Shown: positions 57,331-64,000 of the stretch, in pieces
Position numbering within the stretch: position 1 is the first letter of the stretch
Layout: each line of letters starts with the position of its first letter
From: Aquamicrobium sp.
Lineage (GTDB): Bacteria; Pseudomonadota; Alphaproteobacteria; Rhizobiales; Rhizobiaceae
Length of the DNA: 64,000 nt
Reading direction: 5' to 3'
Assembly: GCA_019739225.1 (NCBI GenBank)
Contig: JAHHDT010000007.1
Coordinates: 310,001-374,000 of the forward strand
Made by a program: the position numbers and the translations under genes
The notes under the pieces: model-generated
The model's database searches: none
What the model was told of the DNA's origin: nothing
What the model saw: only the letters and a program-made list of their open reading frames with translations

Positions 57331-57800
57331 ATACGATCGTTGAGCGCGGCACGGGGGTGCTGCACCGACTGGACGCACTGCTGGCGTCGATCCCCCCCTC
57401 GCTGGCGCTGCTGATGCTGCGCGTGGCGCTGGCGGTTCCGTTCTTCCGGTCGGGTCTGACCAAGTGGGAAGGCTTTCTGAACCTGTCGCCGTCGGCACAT
57501 TACCTCTTCGCCAACGAATTCAAGCTGCACCTGTTCGGGCAGGCCTACGGCTTTCCATTGCCCACGCTTGCGGCATGGGGGTCTTCGCTCGGCGAGATCG
57601 TGCTGCCGGTGCTGCTGGTGGCAGGCCTTTTCACGCGTTTTGCCGCGTTCGGGCTGCTGCTGATGACAGCCGTTATCCAGCTCACGATTCCCGATGGCTG
57701 GGCCAACTTCCATCTGCCATGGGCGGCCATGGCACTGGCCCTTGTGGTCTACGGCGGCGGACGTGTTTCAGCCGACGCTTTGCTACCCGCTGGCCGGTAG
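57327..57800 (+). CDS. DoxX family membrane protein of the bufferin operon
   Basis: A 157-residue inner-membrane protein with four hydrophobic spans near 18-42, 74-96, 98-118 and 123-146. The first span contains LRVALAVPFFRSGLTKWEGF, a DoxX hallmark. DoxX proteins often close bufferin operons. A redox or quinol-linked role is suggested by the family name but is not shown. Its 3' end is 5 bases from the convergent LacI gene. Confidence 0.9.
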   Translation: MNTIVERGTGVLHRLDALLASIPPSLALLMLRVALAVPFFRSGLTKWEGFLNLSPSAHYLFANEFKLHLFGQAYGFPLPTLAAWGSSLGEIVLPVLLVAGLFTRFAAFGLLLMTAVIQLTIPDGWANFHLPWAAMALALVVYGGGRVSADALLPAGR

Positions 57801-57805
57801 GCCGG

Positions 57806-58888
57806 CTAGCGGATACGCCGGGCCGGCGGCGGGGCGGTCGACTTGCGGACAGCGAGTTCAACGTCCAGCGTTTCGCGCCAGACCTCGTGTCCATGATCGA
57901 GAATGGCCTTTACCGCGCGGCGGCCGATTTCGGCGATTGGCTGCTGGATGGTGGTGAGGGGAGGGGTCGACCGCTCGCATTCGGGAACGCCGTCGAACCC
58001 GATGACGGAGACGTCGCCCGGTACCGAGATCCCCCGCGCGCGCAGCCAGTCCAATGCGATGAAGGCGATGCGGTCGGATTGTGCGAGCAGGGCCGTCGGC
58101 GGTGTGGGCGAGGAAAACAGTTCCTCCAGCGCGGGATGGACGGTTGCCTCGCCGGCTAGCGTCTCGAAAATCGGGATCGACGAGGTGTCGATGTTCCAAC
58201 TTGCCAGCTCGTCGAGGTAACCTTTCACCCGATCGCCCGAGGCGGAGAATGTCGACCTCGCGATGCGCTCGGGCGTTGCCCGACCGAAACCGCCTTCCTG
58301 GAACTCCATCGCCAGAACCGCGAAATCGCGATGGCCGAGTTCCGCCATGTGCCGGGCGGCGACCCGGGCACCTTCGACGTTGTCGACGGCCACCACTGAA
58401 ATGGTTTCGTCGCGATGGCCGAAGGCAAGTGCGACGAAAGGCAATTGCCGTTCGCGCGACAGGTCGATGAGCCGCTCCGCGCCTTCCAGGCAAAACAGGA
58501 TGAACCCGTCCACCAGCGCATTGCGGACATTCCAGATCAGCTCATCCTCGTTCGCTGCAGAGACCAGCGAGATGCCGGTGCCGTTTGCATCGCAAGCCTC
58601 GGTGATGCCGGTCATGAGCACGCGGGCGAAAGGGTCGGTGAAGAAATATCCGAGGGGTTCGACGGTGGCGACGCCGATGGCGTTGACCTTGCCCGCGCTC
58701 AGCAACCGGCCCTTGGGATCGGGGCCGCTATAGCCGATGGATGCGGCGGCCGCCAGGACGCGTTCGCGAACCTCCTTGCTGACGATTTCCGGCCTGTTGA
58801 AGACGTTCGATGCGGTTCCCTTGGATACGCCCGCCGCGTTTGCGACGTCGACGAGCTTGGGGCCTTTGTCGAGTATCAGCTTTCCCAT
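57806..58888 (-). CDS. LacI family transcriptional regulator
   Basis: A 360-residue regulator. The N-terminal helix-turn-helix and hinge are PKLVDVANAAGVSKGTASNVFNRPEIVSKEVRERVLAAAASIGYSGPDPKGRLLSAGK near 10-67. The periplasmic-binding-protein-like effector domain follows, with IGVATVEPLGYFFTDPFARVLMTGI near 71-95 and SVIGFDGVPECERSTPPLTTIQQP near 304-327. Three perfect TTGAACCGGTTCAA operators lie between its start and the DUF1127 gene. The nearest is 53 bases upstream of the start codon, so autorepression is likely. No sugar gene adjoins it here, and the effector is unknown. Confidence 0.93.
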   Translation of the reverse strand: MGKLILDKGPKLVDVANAAGVSKGTASNVFNRPEIVSKEVRERVLAAAASIGYSGPDPKGRLLSAGKVNAIGVATVEPLGYFFTDPFARVLMTGITEACDANGTGISLVSAANEDELIWNVRNALVDGFILFCLEGAERLIDLSRERQLPFVALAFGHRDETISVVAVDNVEGARVAARHMAELGHRDFAVLAMEFQEGGFGRATPERIARSTFSASGDRVKGYLDELASWNIDTSSIPIFETLAGEATVHPALEELFSSPTPPTALLAQSDRIAFIALDWLRARGISVPGDVSVIGFDGVPECERSTPPLTTIQQPIAEIGRRAVKAILDHGHEVWRETLDVELAVRKSTAPPPARRIR

Positions 58889-58940
58889 CAGGGCATCAAT
58901 CTCACAAACCCGGCCTCAAGTCCTTGATTTCCAGAGCGTC

Positions 58941-59038
58941 TTGAACCGGTTCAAAATAATGCTTGACGAGAGGATTGCAAGGCGTATCTTTGAACCGGTT
59001 CAAAACCTTCAATCTGCCTTGATGTTGAACCGGTTCAA
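58941..59038. promoter_or_regulatory. Three LacI-type operators
   Basis: Perfect 14-bp palindromes TTGAACCGGTTCAA at 58941-58954, 58990-59003 (extended to 16 bp with T and A) and 59025-59038. The centres are 49 and 35 bases apart. The central CG fits LacI/GalR binding. Three sites in one 179-base gap allow looping or tight repression of both divergent genes. The third site ends 29 bases before the DUF1127 start. Confidence 0.9.
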
Positions 59039-59067
59039 TGTGTGCTGCTCATGCTGGGAGTCTGGAA

Positions 59068-59334
59068 ATGTCGGTGTTCGAGCTTCAGGGACGGGTGCCT
59101 GTCCGCGCGATACGGTATGATTTCCTAGCGACATTGCGGGCAGGCTGGCGCGCCATGCTGGCTCACCGCGAGGAGCGTCGGGCAGTCGTGAAATTGTCGC
59201 GGCTTCCCGTGCATGTCATTCGCGACATGGGTTTCGATCCCGAGCGTATCTACGAAGCTCTCGACGGCTCCTGGGACGAGGTCGATCCCGCCAATCCCTA
59301 TCGAGATCGCCTGCCCAGAACCGGGCGCCTCTGA
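59068..59334 (+). CDS. DUF1127 small protein
   Basis: An 88-residue protein with a C-terminal DUF1127 (YjiS-like) segment: ATLRAGWRAMLAHREERRAVVKLSRLPVHVIRDMGFDPERI near 19-60. In many members this Arg-rich motif binds RNA or affects phosphate and carbon metabolism, as shown for small DUF1127 proteins in Agrobacterium and Rhodobacter. The ATG at 59068 follows GGGAGTCTGGAA; the in-frame ATG at 59038 overlaps the third LacI operator and is less likely. Expression should depend on the LacI protein. Longer than the usual 45-70 residues. Confidence 0.82.
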   Translation: MSVFELQGRVPVRAIRYDFLATLRAGWRAMLAHREERRAVVKLSRLPVHVIRDMGFDPERIYEALDGSWDEVDPANPYRDRLPRTGRL

Positions 59335-59395
59335 CGCTGGCAGGGTGCGGACGTCATACTTGCCAGCCGGTGCGGCTTCGGTTATTGAACCGCAC

Positions 59396-59515
59396 ATGAC
59401 CAAGCGTAGCGCCTCCCATACTGTCCGCTCGACCGCATTTGCGGGTGAGACCGTGCGCGCGCTCTTCTCCACGCTTCTTCTTCTCGGCCTTAGCGGCGAT
59501 CGCCGGGCTCGCTGA
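59396..59515 (+). CDS. Candidate leu leader peptide
   Basis: An open frame of 39 codons containing four consecutive Leu codons (CTT CTT CTT CTC, 59474-59485), then Gly and Leu. The likely translated part may start at GTG 59453 behind GGTGAG, giving VRALFSTLLLLGLSGDRRAR, a usual leader length. It ends 126 bases before leuA. Leu-rich leaders control leu operons by attenuation in many bacteria. It occupies the only gene-free stretch over 300 bases (59335-59641). Confidence 0.55.
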   Translation: MTKRSASHTVRSTAFAGETVRALFSTLLLLGLSGDRRAR

Positions 59516-59560
59516 AGGAGCGCCCGGCGGTCGATATGCCGCCGCCGGCGCCAGCTCCTT
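59515..59560 (+). other. Long hairpin after the leu leader
   Basis: AAGGAGC (59515-59521) pairs with GCTCCTT (59554-59560), and the inner CGCCCGGCGG pairs with CCGCCGGCG, giving a stem of about 16-20 pairs around TCGATAT. No T-run follows, so it is not a standard terminator. It could be the antiterminator or a translational element of the leu leader. Confidence 0.5.
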
Positions 59561-59641
59561 GCCGAACCAGTTCCGAAACACAGATGGAAGCGCGCCCCGC
59601 GCCGTGGCAATGAAAGCCCGGCTGGCGCTGGAGACAAGACG

Positions 59642-61351
59642 ATGAACGAGCAAAGCCGCATCGAGCCGACCGCCTCGCGAAAGGGGATGGGCGACGCCCC
59701 AGTGAAGTACCAGCCCTATCCCGCGATCGACCTCAAGGACCGTACCTGGCCGGCCAAGCGGATCGAGAAGGCGCCGATCTGGTGCTCCGTCGACCTGCGC
59801 GATGGTAACCAGGCGCTGGTTGATCCGATGGGGCACGACCGCAAGGCGCGCATGTTCCAGCTCCTCATCGACATGGGCTTCAAGGAAATCGAGATCGGCT
59901 TCCCGTCCGCGTCGCAGACCGATTTCGACTTCGCCCGCTGGTGCATCGAGCAGGGCAACGTGCCTGCCGATGTCGACCTGCAGGTGCTGGTGCAGTGCCG
60001 GCCCGAACTGATAAGCCGCACCTTCGAGGCGCTCGAGGGTGCGAAGACGCCGATCGTCCATTTCTACAATTCCACCAGCGAGTTGCAGCGGCGCGTTGTC
60101 TTCGCCAAGGACGTTGCCGGCATCAAGCAGATCGCCACCGACGCGGCGAAGATGATCACCGACATGGCCGCCAAGGCCGGCGGCGGATACCGCTTCGAGT
60201 ATTCGCCCGAGAGCTTCACCGGAACCGAGCTCGAGGTGGCGCTGGAAATCTGCAACGCGGTCGCCGAGATCGTGAAGCCGACGCCGGACAACAAGCTGAT
60301 CATCAACCTGCCGGCGACCGTGGAGATGGCGACACCCAACATCTACGCAGACCAGATCGAGTGGATGTGCCGCAACCTCGACAATCGCGACAGCCTGATC
60401 GTCTCGCTGCATCCGCACAACGATCGCGGCACCGGCATCGCTGCGACGGAGCTCGGCCTGATGGCCGGCGCCGACCGCGTGGAGGGCACTCTGTTCGGCA
60501 ATGGCGAGCGCACCGGCAACGTCGACATCGTGACGCTGGCGCTGAACATGTACACGCAGGGCGTCGATCCGGAGCTGGACTGCACCGACATCAACCGGAT
60601 GAAGGACGTGTTCGAGTATTCGAACCAGATGAAGATACCCGAGCGTCATCCGTATGTCGGCGAGCTGGTCTACACCGCGTTCTCCGGTTCGCATCAGGAC
60701 GCGATCAACAAGGGCATGAAGGCGATCAAGACCGCCAACAAGCCCCAATGGGAAGTGCCCTATCTGCCGATCGACCCGCAGGATGTGGGGCGTAGCTACG
60801 AGGCGATCATCCGCATCAACTCGCAGTCGGGCAAGGGCGGTATCGCCTACGTGCTGCAGGCCGACTACGGCCTCAACCTGCCGCGCGGCCTGCAGGTGGA
60901 GTTCAGCCAGGACATCCAGCAGATCACGGATGCCGAAGGCAAGGAAGTGCCGGCCAAGCGCATCCACGAGCGGTTTCTCGAGGTCTATGTCGACCAGCCC
61001 GGCGCGCGGCTGAAATTCGTCGACCACCAGACCTTTCCGGACACGTCGGCCAAGGGGCGACGCGTCGTAGAGGCGGTGGTGACCGACAATGGCGAGGAAA
61101 TCACCATCACCGGCACGGGAACGGGACCGATCGACGGCTTCGTCGACGCGCTTTCGCGCCACCTCGGCATCGAAATGTCGGTCCTCGACTATTCGGAGCA
61201 TTCCATGCAGCGCGGCTCGAACGCCGCGGCGATCAGCTACATGGAGATCGAGCACCCGGGCGGGCGCATCTTCGGTGCGGGAATCAACACCAACATCGTC
61301 GCCGCTTCTCTCGAAGCCGTCGTGTCGGCGGCAAATCGGATCATCGGCTGA
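59642..61351 (+). CDS. leuA: 2-isopropylmalate synthase
   Basis: Condenses acetyl-CoA and 2-ketoisovalerate, the first committed step of leucine synthesis. The 569-residue protein is of the longer, type 2 LeuA class. SVDLRDGNQALVDPM near 49-63 begins the catalytic barrel with the metal-binding Asp, LHPHNDRGTGIAATELGLMAGADRVEGTLFGNGERTGNVDI near 257-297 holds the His metal ligands, and the C-terminal regulatory domain (about 435-569) should bind leucine. It is preceded by a Leu-codon leader, so control by attenuation as well as feedback is likely. Confidence 0.97.
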   Translation: MNEQSRIEPTASRKGMGDAPVKYQPYPAIDLKDRTWPAKRIEKAPIWCSVDLRDGNQALVDPMGHDRKARMFQLLIDMGFKEIEIGFPSASQTDFDFARWCIEQGNVPADVDLQVLVQCRPELISRTFEALEGAKTPIVHFYNSTSELQRRVVFAKDVAGIKQIATDAAKMITDMAAKAGGGYRFEYSPESFTGTELEVALEICNAVAEIVKPTPDNKLIINLPATVEMATPNIYADQIEWMCRNLDNRDSLIVSLHPHNDRGTGIAATELGLMAGADRVEGTLFGNGERTGNVDIVTLALNMYTQGVDPELDCTDINRMKDVFEYSNQMKIPERHPYVGELVYTAFSGSHQDAINKGMKAIKTANKPQWEVPYLPIDPQDVGRSYEAIIRINSQSGKGGIAYVLQADYGLNLPRGLQVEFSQDIQQITDAEGKEVPAKRIHERFLEVYVDQPGARLKFVDHQTFPDTSAKGRRVVEAVVTDNGEEITITGTGTGPIDGFVDALSRHLGIEMSVLDYSEHSMQRGSNAAAISYMEIEHPGGRIFGAGINTNIVAASLEAVVSAANRIIG

Positions 61352-61382
61352 CGCTGCCGGTATAGCTGGTGCAAAAGTTTTT

Positions 61383-61414
61383 CGTCGGCGCGACAAGGAG
61401 TTGCGCCGGCGACG
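61383..61414 (+). terminator. Possible terminator after leuA
   Basis: CGTCGGCGC (61383-61391) and GCGCCGGCGACG (61403-61414) form a GC-rich hairpin with a three-base bulge, 31 bases after the leuA stop. Only CAGTTTA follows, so the T-run is weak. Confidence 0.4.
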
Positions 61415-61502
61415 CAGTTTATCAACTGCTTGTAGGTTTGTTCGGGACAACTTCGCGCGTATGATGCGGCTCCCTTAGCTTCCGCCAAGGAAGGGTCGAA
61501 AC

Positions 61503-63212
61503 TTGCGGCGCATCATGCCCCCCGCCGATCAGGTTCGCGACGCGCTGGAGCGTATTCTTGCGAGCGAAGTCTTCGCCCGGTCGGAGCGCGCGCGCGATCT
61601 GCTTCGTTATCTGATCGAGCAGGATCTGGCCGGCAACGCGGATCGCCTCAAGGGGTATTCGATCGCTGTCGATGTCTTCCACAAGGACGATCGTTTCGAT
61701 CCCGCCACCGACACGGTTGTGCGCGTACAGGCCGGGCGCCTTCGTGACCTCCTTCAACAATACTACGATGGAGACGGCGCGGATGATCCGCTGCATATAG
61801 CGGTGCCGCGCGGCAGCTACGTTCCAGAATACAGTTTCGCCGATCCTGCTGCAGCCTGCGCGGCGGAGGCAGCGACAACCGTGCAGGTCAATGCCGGGAA
61901 GCCGGCTGGCCGGCCGCGCACGTTGCCCCTGATTGCGATAACCCTTCTGCTGCTGGCGGTTCTGGGCGGCGTTGCCAGTTACCGTGCGTTCGCGCCTTCT
62001 TTCGCCGAAGGAGGGGGCGCGCGAGCCGTCCAACGCGCAGCCGCGCCCTTCGGACTCAGCGATACGACAGGTTCGGTGCCCGGCGATCTGCTGCCGTCGA
62101 TCTACATGAGCGTGGAAGCGGGTGACTACGGCGGGGAGCGGATGGCCGCAGCGGTCCGGCGCGGCCTCAGTGGTTTCGACACGGTGCATGTCATTGCGCC
62201 ACCGATGCAACCGGGCGAAAGCGGCAAGGCCCGGCGAACCGACTTCCTGTTCGTCATTGGGGAAGCATCCGAGCCCGACCAGGTGCATGTCGAGTTGCAG
62301 AACGTCGTCACCGGCAAGGTCATCCTGTCGCGAAATCTGGCGATCGCACGGCGCGATCAGGCGGCGCTGGAGGATATGGTCGCCGATCTGCTGACGTCGG
62401 TCGCGTCGGTCTCCGGAGCGCTCTATGCCGATCTTGCGGAAAGTCGCGCCGAGACACCGCTGGCGCGATGCCTGGCGCTCAACGAAGCCTTCTATCGGGA
62501 TCAGGAACCGACCGCGCATCGCACGGCCTATGAGTGCTTCGAAGACCTCAGGAAGGCGCGTGTTTCGTCCGCGCTGACCTACGCGGAACTGGCCGCGTTG
62601 CACATGCAGAGCATCGTCAATCGTTATGACTATCCGGAACAGCCATCGGAGCAGCAGGCGCTCGAATATGCGCGCCAGGCGGTGCAGCTCGCGCCCAACA
62701 GCCCGTCCGCCCACAGGTCGATGGGCTACGTGCTGTCGCGCACGGCGAATCTGGGGGAAGCGCTCCGGTGGACCCGCAAGGCTTACGAACTCAACGAGTT
62801 CGATCTCGGCATGGCGGCCGCCTACGGCTATGCGCTGATCTTTGCCGGTGACTATGCCGCCGGTACGCCAATCCTGCATCGCGCGGTCATGGCAGCCAGC
62901 GCGCATCCGACGTGGTGGGACTACGGCCTCTTTCTGGGGCAATTCATGCTCGGAGACATGGAGGCGGCATCCAATGCTGTGAGCCCGCTGGGCTCAAGCG
63001 ACCGCGCCCACTACATCGCGGCGCGGCTCATCGCTGCCCATGAACTCGGGGAAAGTCAGAAGGCGGCAGCACTGCTGGCCCGGCTTCGCCAAGGCAACTC
63101 GGTTTTCGCCGCCAATCCCGAGGCATTCTTCCAAAAGGGCAATTATCCGGAAAGTCTGACGAGCCGGCTGGTCGAAACGCTCCGCGCGGCGGGGCTTATG
63201 GGGGCGAGCTGA
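61503..63212 (+). CDS. Membrane-anchored TPR-like protein with CadC/adenylate-cyclase-type N-terminal segment
   Basis: A 569-residue protein. The N-terminal module (about 8-112) reads FARSERARDLLRYLIEQDL, then LKGYSIAVDVFHKDDRFDPATDTVVRVQAGRLRDLLQQYY and IAVPRGSYVPEY, a segment often found ahead of membrane spans and TPR domains in rhizobial proteins annotated as adenylate cyclase-like, though no cyclase domain is present. A single membrane span is near 141-160. The C-terminal half (about 300-560) is helical, with ALEYARQAVQLAPNSPSAHRSMGYVLSRTANLGEALRWTRKAYELN typical of TPRs. The start is TTG 61503 behind GAAGG. Function unknown. Confidence 0.8.
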   Translation: MRRIMPPADQVRDALERILASEVFARSERARDLLRYLIEQDLAGNADRLKGYSIAVDVFHKDDRFDPATDTVVRVQAGRLRDLLQQYYDGDGADDPLHIAVPRGSYVPEYSFADPAAACAAEAATTVQVNAGKPAGRPRTLPLIAITLLLLAVLGGVASYRAFAPSFAEGGGARAVQRAAAPFGLSDTTGSVPGDLLPSIYMSVEAGDYGGERMAAAVRRGLSGFDTVHVIAPPMQPGESGKARRTDFLFVIGEASEPDQVHVELQNVVTGKVILSRNLAIARRDQAALEDMVADLLTSVASVSGALYADLAESRAETPLARCLALNEAFYRDQEPTAHRTAYECFEDLRKARVSSALTYAELAALHMQSIVNRYDYPEQPSEQQALEYARQAVQLAPNSPSAHRSMGYVLSRTANLGEALRWTRKAYELNEFDLGMAAAYGYALIFAGDYAAGTPILHRAVMAASAHPTWWDYGLFLGQFMLGDMEAASNAVSPLGSSDRAHYIAARLIAAHELGESQKAAALLARLRQGNSVFAANPEAFFQKGNYPESLTSRLVETLRAAGLMGAS

Positions 63213-63290
63213 ACCTCTTGCCGCTGCTTTACCCGGATCGCCGTTCGTGAAAACGTCCGCTTCCGAAGACCGATGATTCCGGAGGTGAGA

Positions 63291-64000
63291 ATGGCGCTTT
63301 TCGCGCGGGAACTGGGCCGTGGCAGTGAAACGATCGCGCTTCTGCACGGCTTCGGCGGCAGCCACGCGGCGTGGACGCACATTCAGGAGCGTCTTGCAGA
63401 CGATGTCGCGACGCTGGCCTACGACCTGCCGGGACATGGCGCTTCGCTCTCCTATCCCGAGGGCGGTTCGGCGAAAGTGGCGGCACAGGCGCTTCTGGCG
63501 GATTTCGCCACGCGTGGCCTCGAACGCGTTCATCTCGTCGGGCACTCGATGGGCGGCGCAGTTGCGGCACTCATGGGGATCATGGAGCCTGACCGCGTCG
63601 CCTCGCTGACGCTGCTGTCGCCGGGCGGATTCGGATCGGAGATCAACCATCGCCTGCTGACACGCTACGCAGCCGCGCACGACGAAGCGGCGCTTCGCGG
63701 GTGCATGGAAGCGATGTATGGGTGGATGTCGCCGGTTTCCGATGCGGCGATTGCCGACACGCTCGCGGCGCGCGCAGCACCTGGCGCCGTCGAAAAGCTG
63801 GTTGCCATCGCTGCCGGACTGGTTCGGGACGGCCGGCAGGGGCTGCTTCCGCAGGATCGGCTCGAAGCGCTCGACATGCCGGTCAGCGTGGTATGGGGTG
63901 GTCTCGACAATGTGCTGCCGGCACGCCAGGCGCAGGGTTTGCCGTGGCAGTTCGCCGTGCATCTGTTTCCGGATCTCGGCCACATGCTGCCCGGAGAGGC
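63291..64000 (+). CDS. Alpha/beta fold hydrolase, 3' end cut by window
   Basis: Serine hydrolase-fold protein, about 236 residues in the window. The start at 63291 has an excellent GGAGGTGAG site; another ATG at 63273 is less likely. LLHGFGGSHAAW near 17-28 is the oxyanion region, VHLVGHSMGGAVAALMG near 82-98 has the nucleophile Ser, VVWGGLDNVLPA near 205 holds the acid Asp, and LFPDLGHMLPGE near 230 the catalytic His. The C-terminal part resembles the hydrolase domain of acetoin dehydrogenase E2-type proteins, but no lipoyl domain is present here. Substrate unknown. Confidence 0.88.
   Translation, partial: MALFARELGRGSETIALLHGFGGSHAAWTHIQERLADDVATLAYDLPGHGASLSYPEGGSAKVAAQALLADFATRGLERVHLVGHSMGGAVAALMGIMEPDRVASLTLLSPGGFGSEINHRLLTRYAAAHDEAALRGCMEAMYGWMSPVSDAAIADTLAARAAPGAVEKLVAIAAGLVRDGRQGLLPQDRLEALDMPVSVVWGGLDNVLPARQAQGLPWQFAVHLFPDLGHMLPGE

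Noticed and set aside
59354-61450. A 698-codon open frame on the minus strand across leuA.
   Set aside because: It is antisense to a clear LeuA, has a low-complexity His/Arg/Asp-rich translation and no ribosome site. Such frames arise from GC-rich third positions. The same applies to the long antisense frames over the TRAP permease (42601-44397), pgm/glgA (34435-36591) and otsA (1343-2635).

Overview
The window reads as a chromosomal segment of a high-GC alphaproteobacterium of the Hyphomicrobiales (Rhizobiales), most likely a Mesorhizobium/Phyllobacteriaceae relative. This is inferred from the fused trpE(G) with a WWW leader peptide, a choXWV-type choline transporter, the glgP-B-C-A-pgm-glgX order, DUF2333/DUF6638-type proteins, and several intergenic mosaic repeats of the kind known in rhizobia. 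I could not run a database search, so genus is not assigned. No rRNA, tRNA, CRISPR array, prophage or complete insertion sequence was seen. Both ends cut genes: an SDR at the left and an alpha/beta hydrolase at the right.

Layout. 1-1070: an HSD10-like SDR (partial) and a GNAT acetyltransferase. 1238-3790 (minus): otsB-otsA trehalose synthesis with a small unknown gene in front. 3951-7017 (minus): choline/betaine ABC transporter choX-choW-choV. 7240-8958: thymidine kinase and a fatty acid desaturase. 9088-16427: a co-directional cluster of five uncharacterised genes (coiled-coil protein, unknown 380-aa protein, AAA+ ATPase with an Asp in place of the Walker B Glu, DUF6638-like protein, DUF2333-like membrane protein), interrupted by repeat elements, one of which carries a DUF559 nuclease gene. 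16696-21150: fhs, a DUF2254 membrane protein, a PAP2 phosphatase and a DUF1868 protein. 21282-23632: trpL attenuator and trpE(G). 23784-27159: a CDF transporter, then (minus) fructokinase-gluconokinase-gluconolactonase. 27305-40259: a glycogen operon, glgP-glgB-glgC-glgA-pgm-glgX plus a GH13 alpha-glucosidase. 40260-42394 (minus): TadE/TadG-like pilus genes. 42500-52536: a catabolic region with a fused TRAP permease, its binding protein, two SDRs, an IclR regulator, an acyl-CoA synthetase and a PPC/DUF296 protein, then a second TRAP binding protein and a GntR regulator. 52707-53852: a MetE-like zinc methyltransferase. 53891-57800: ECF sigma factor and NrsF anti-sigma factor divergent from a bufferin RiPP operon (bufA-bufB-bufC-doxX). 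57806-59334: a LacI regulator with three perfect operators facing a DUF1127 gene. 59396-61351: leuA behind a Leu-rich leader. 61503-64000: a TPR membrane protein and the partial hydrolase.

How it fits together. Much of the window concerns carbon storage and osmoprotection: trehalose synthesis, choline uptake, glycogen synthesis and breakdown, and sugar/gluconate phosphorylation. A second theme is uptake and CoA-dependent breakdown of an unknown carboxylate through TRAP transporters. The most notable special systems are the bufferin cluster, a recently described class of copper-binding modified peptides, whose operon and sigma gene share a candidate ECF promoter motif, and the undescribed five-gene AAA+ cluster at 9-16 kb. 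Regulatory signals include the trp attenuator, a candidate leu leader, the triple LacI operator, paired palindromes before the TRAP operon, and a motif shared by the first SDR and the second TRAP binding-protein gene.
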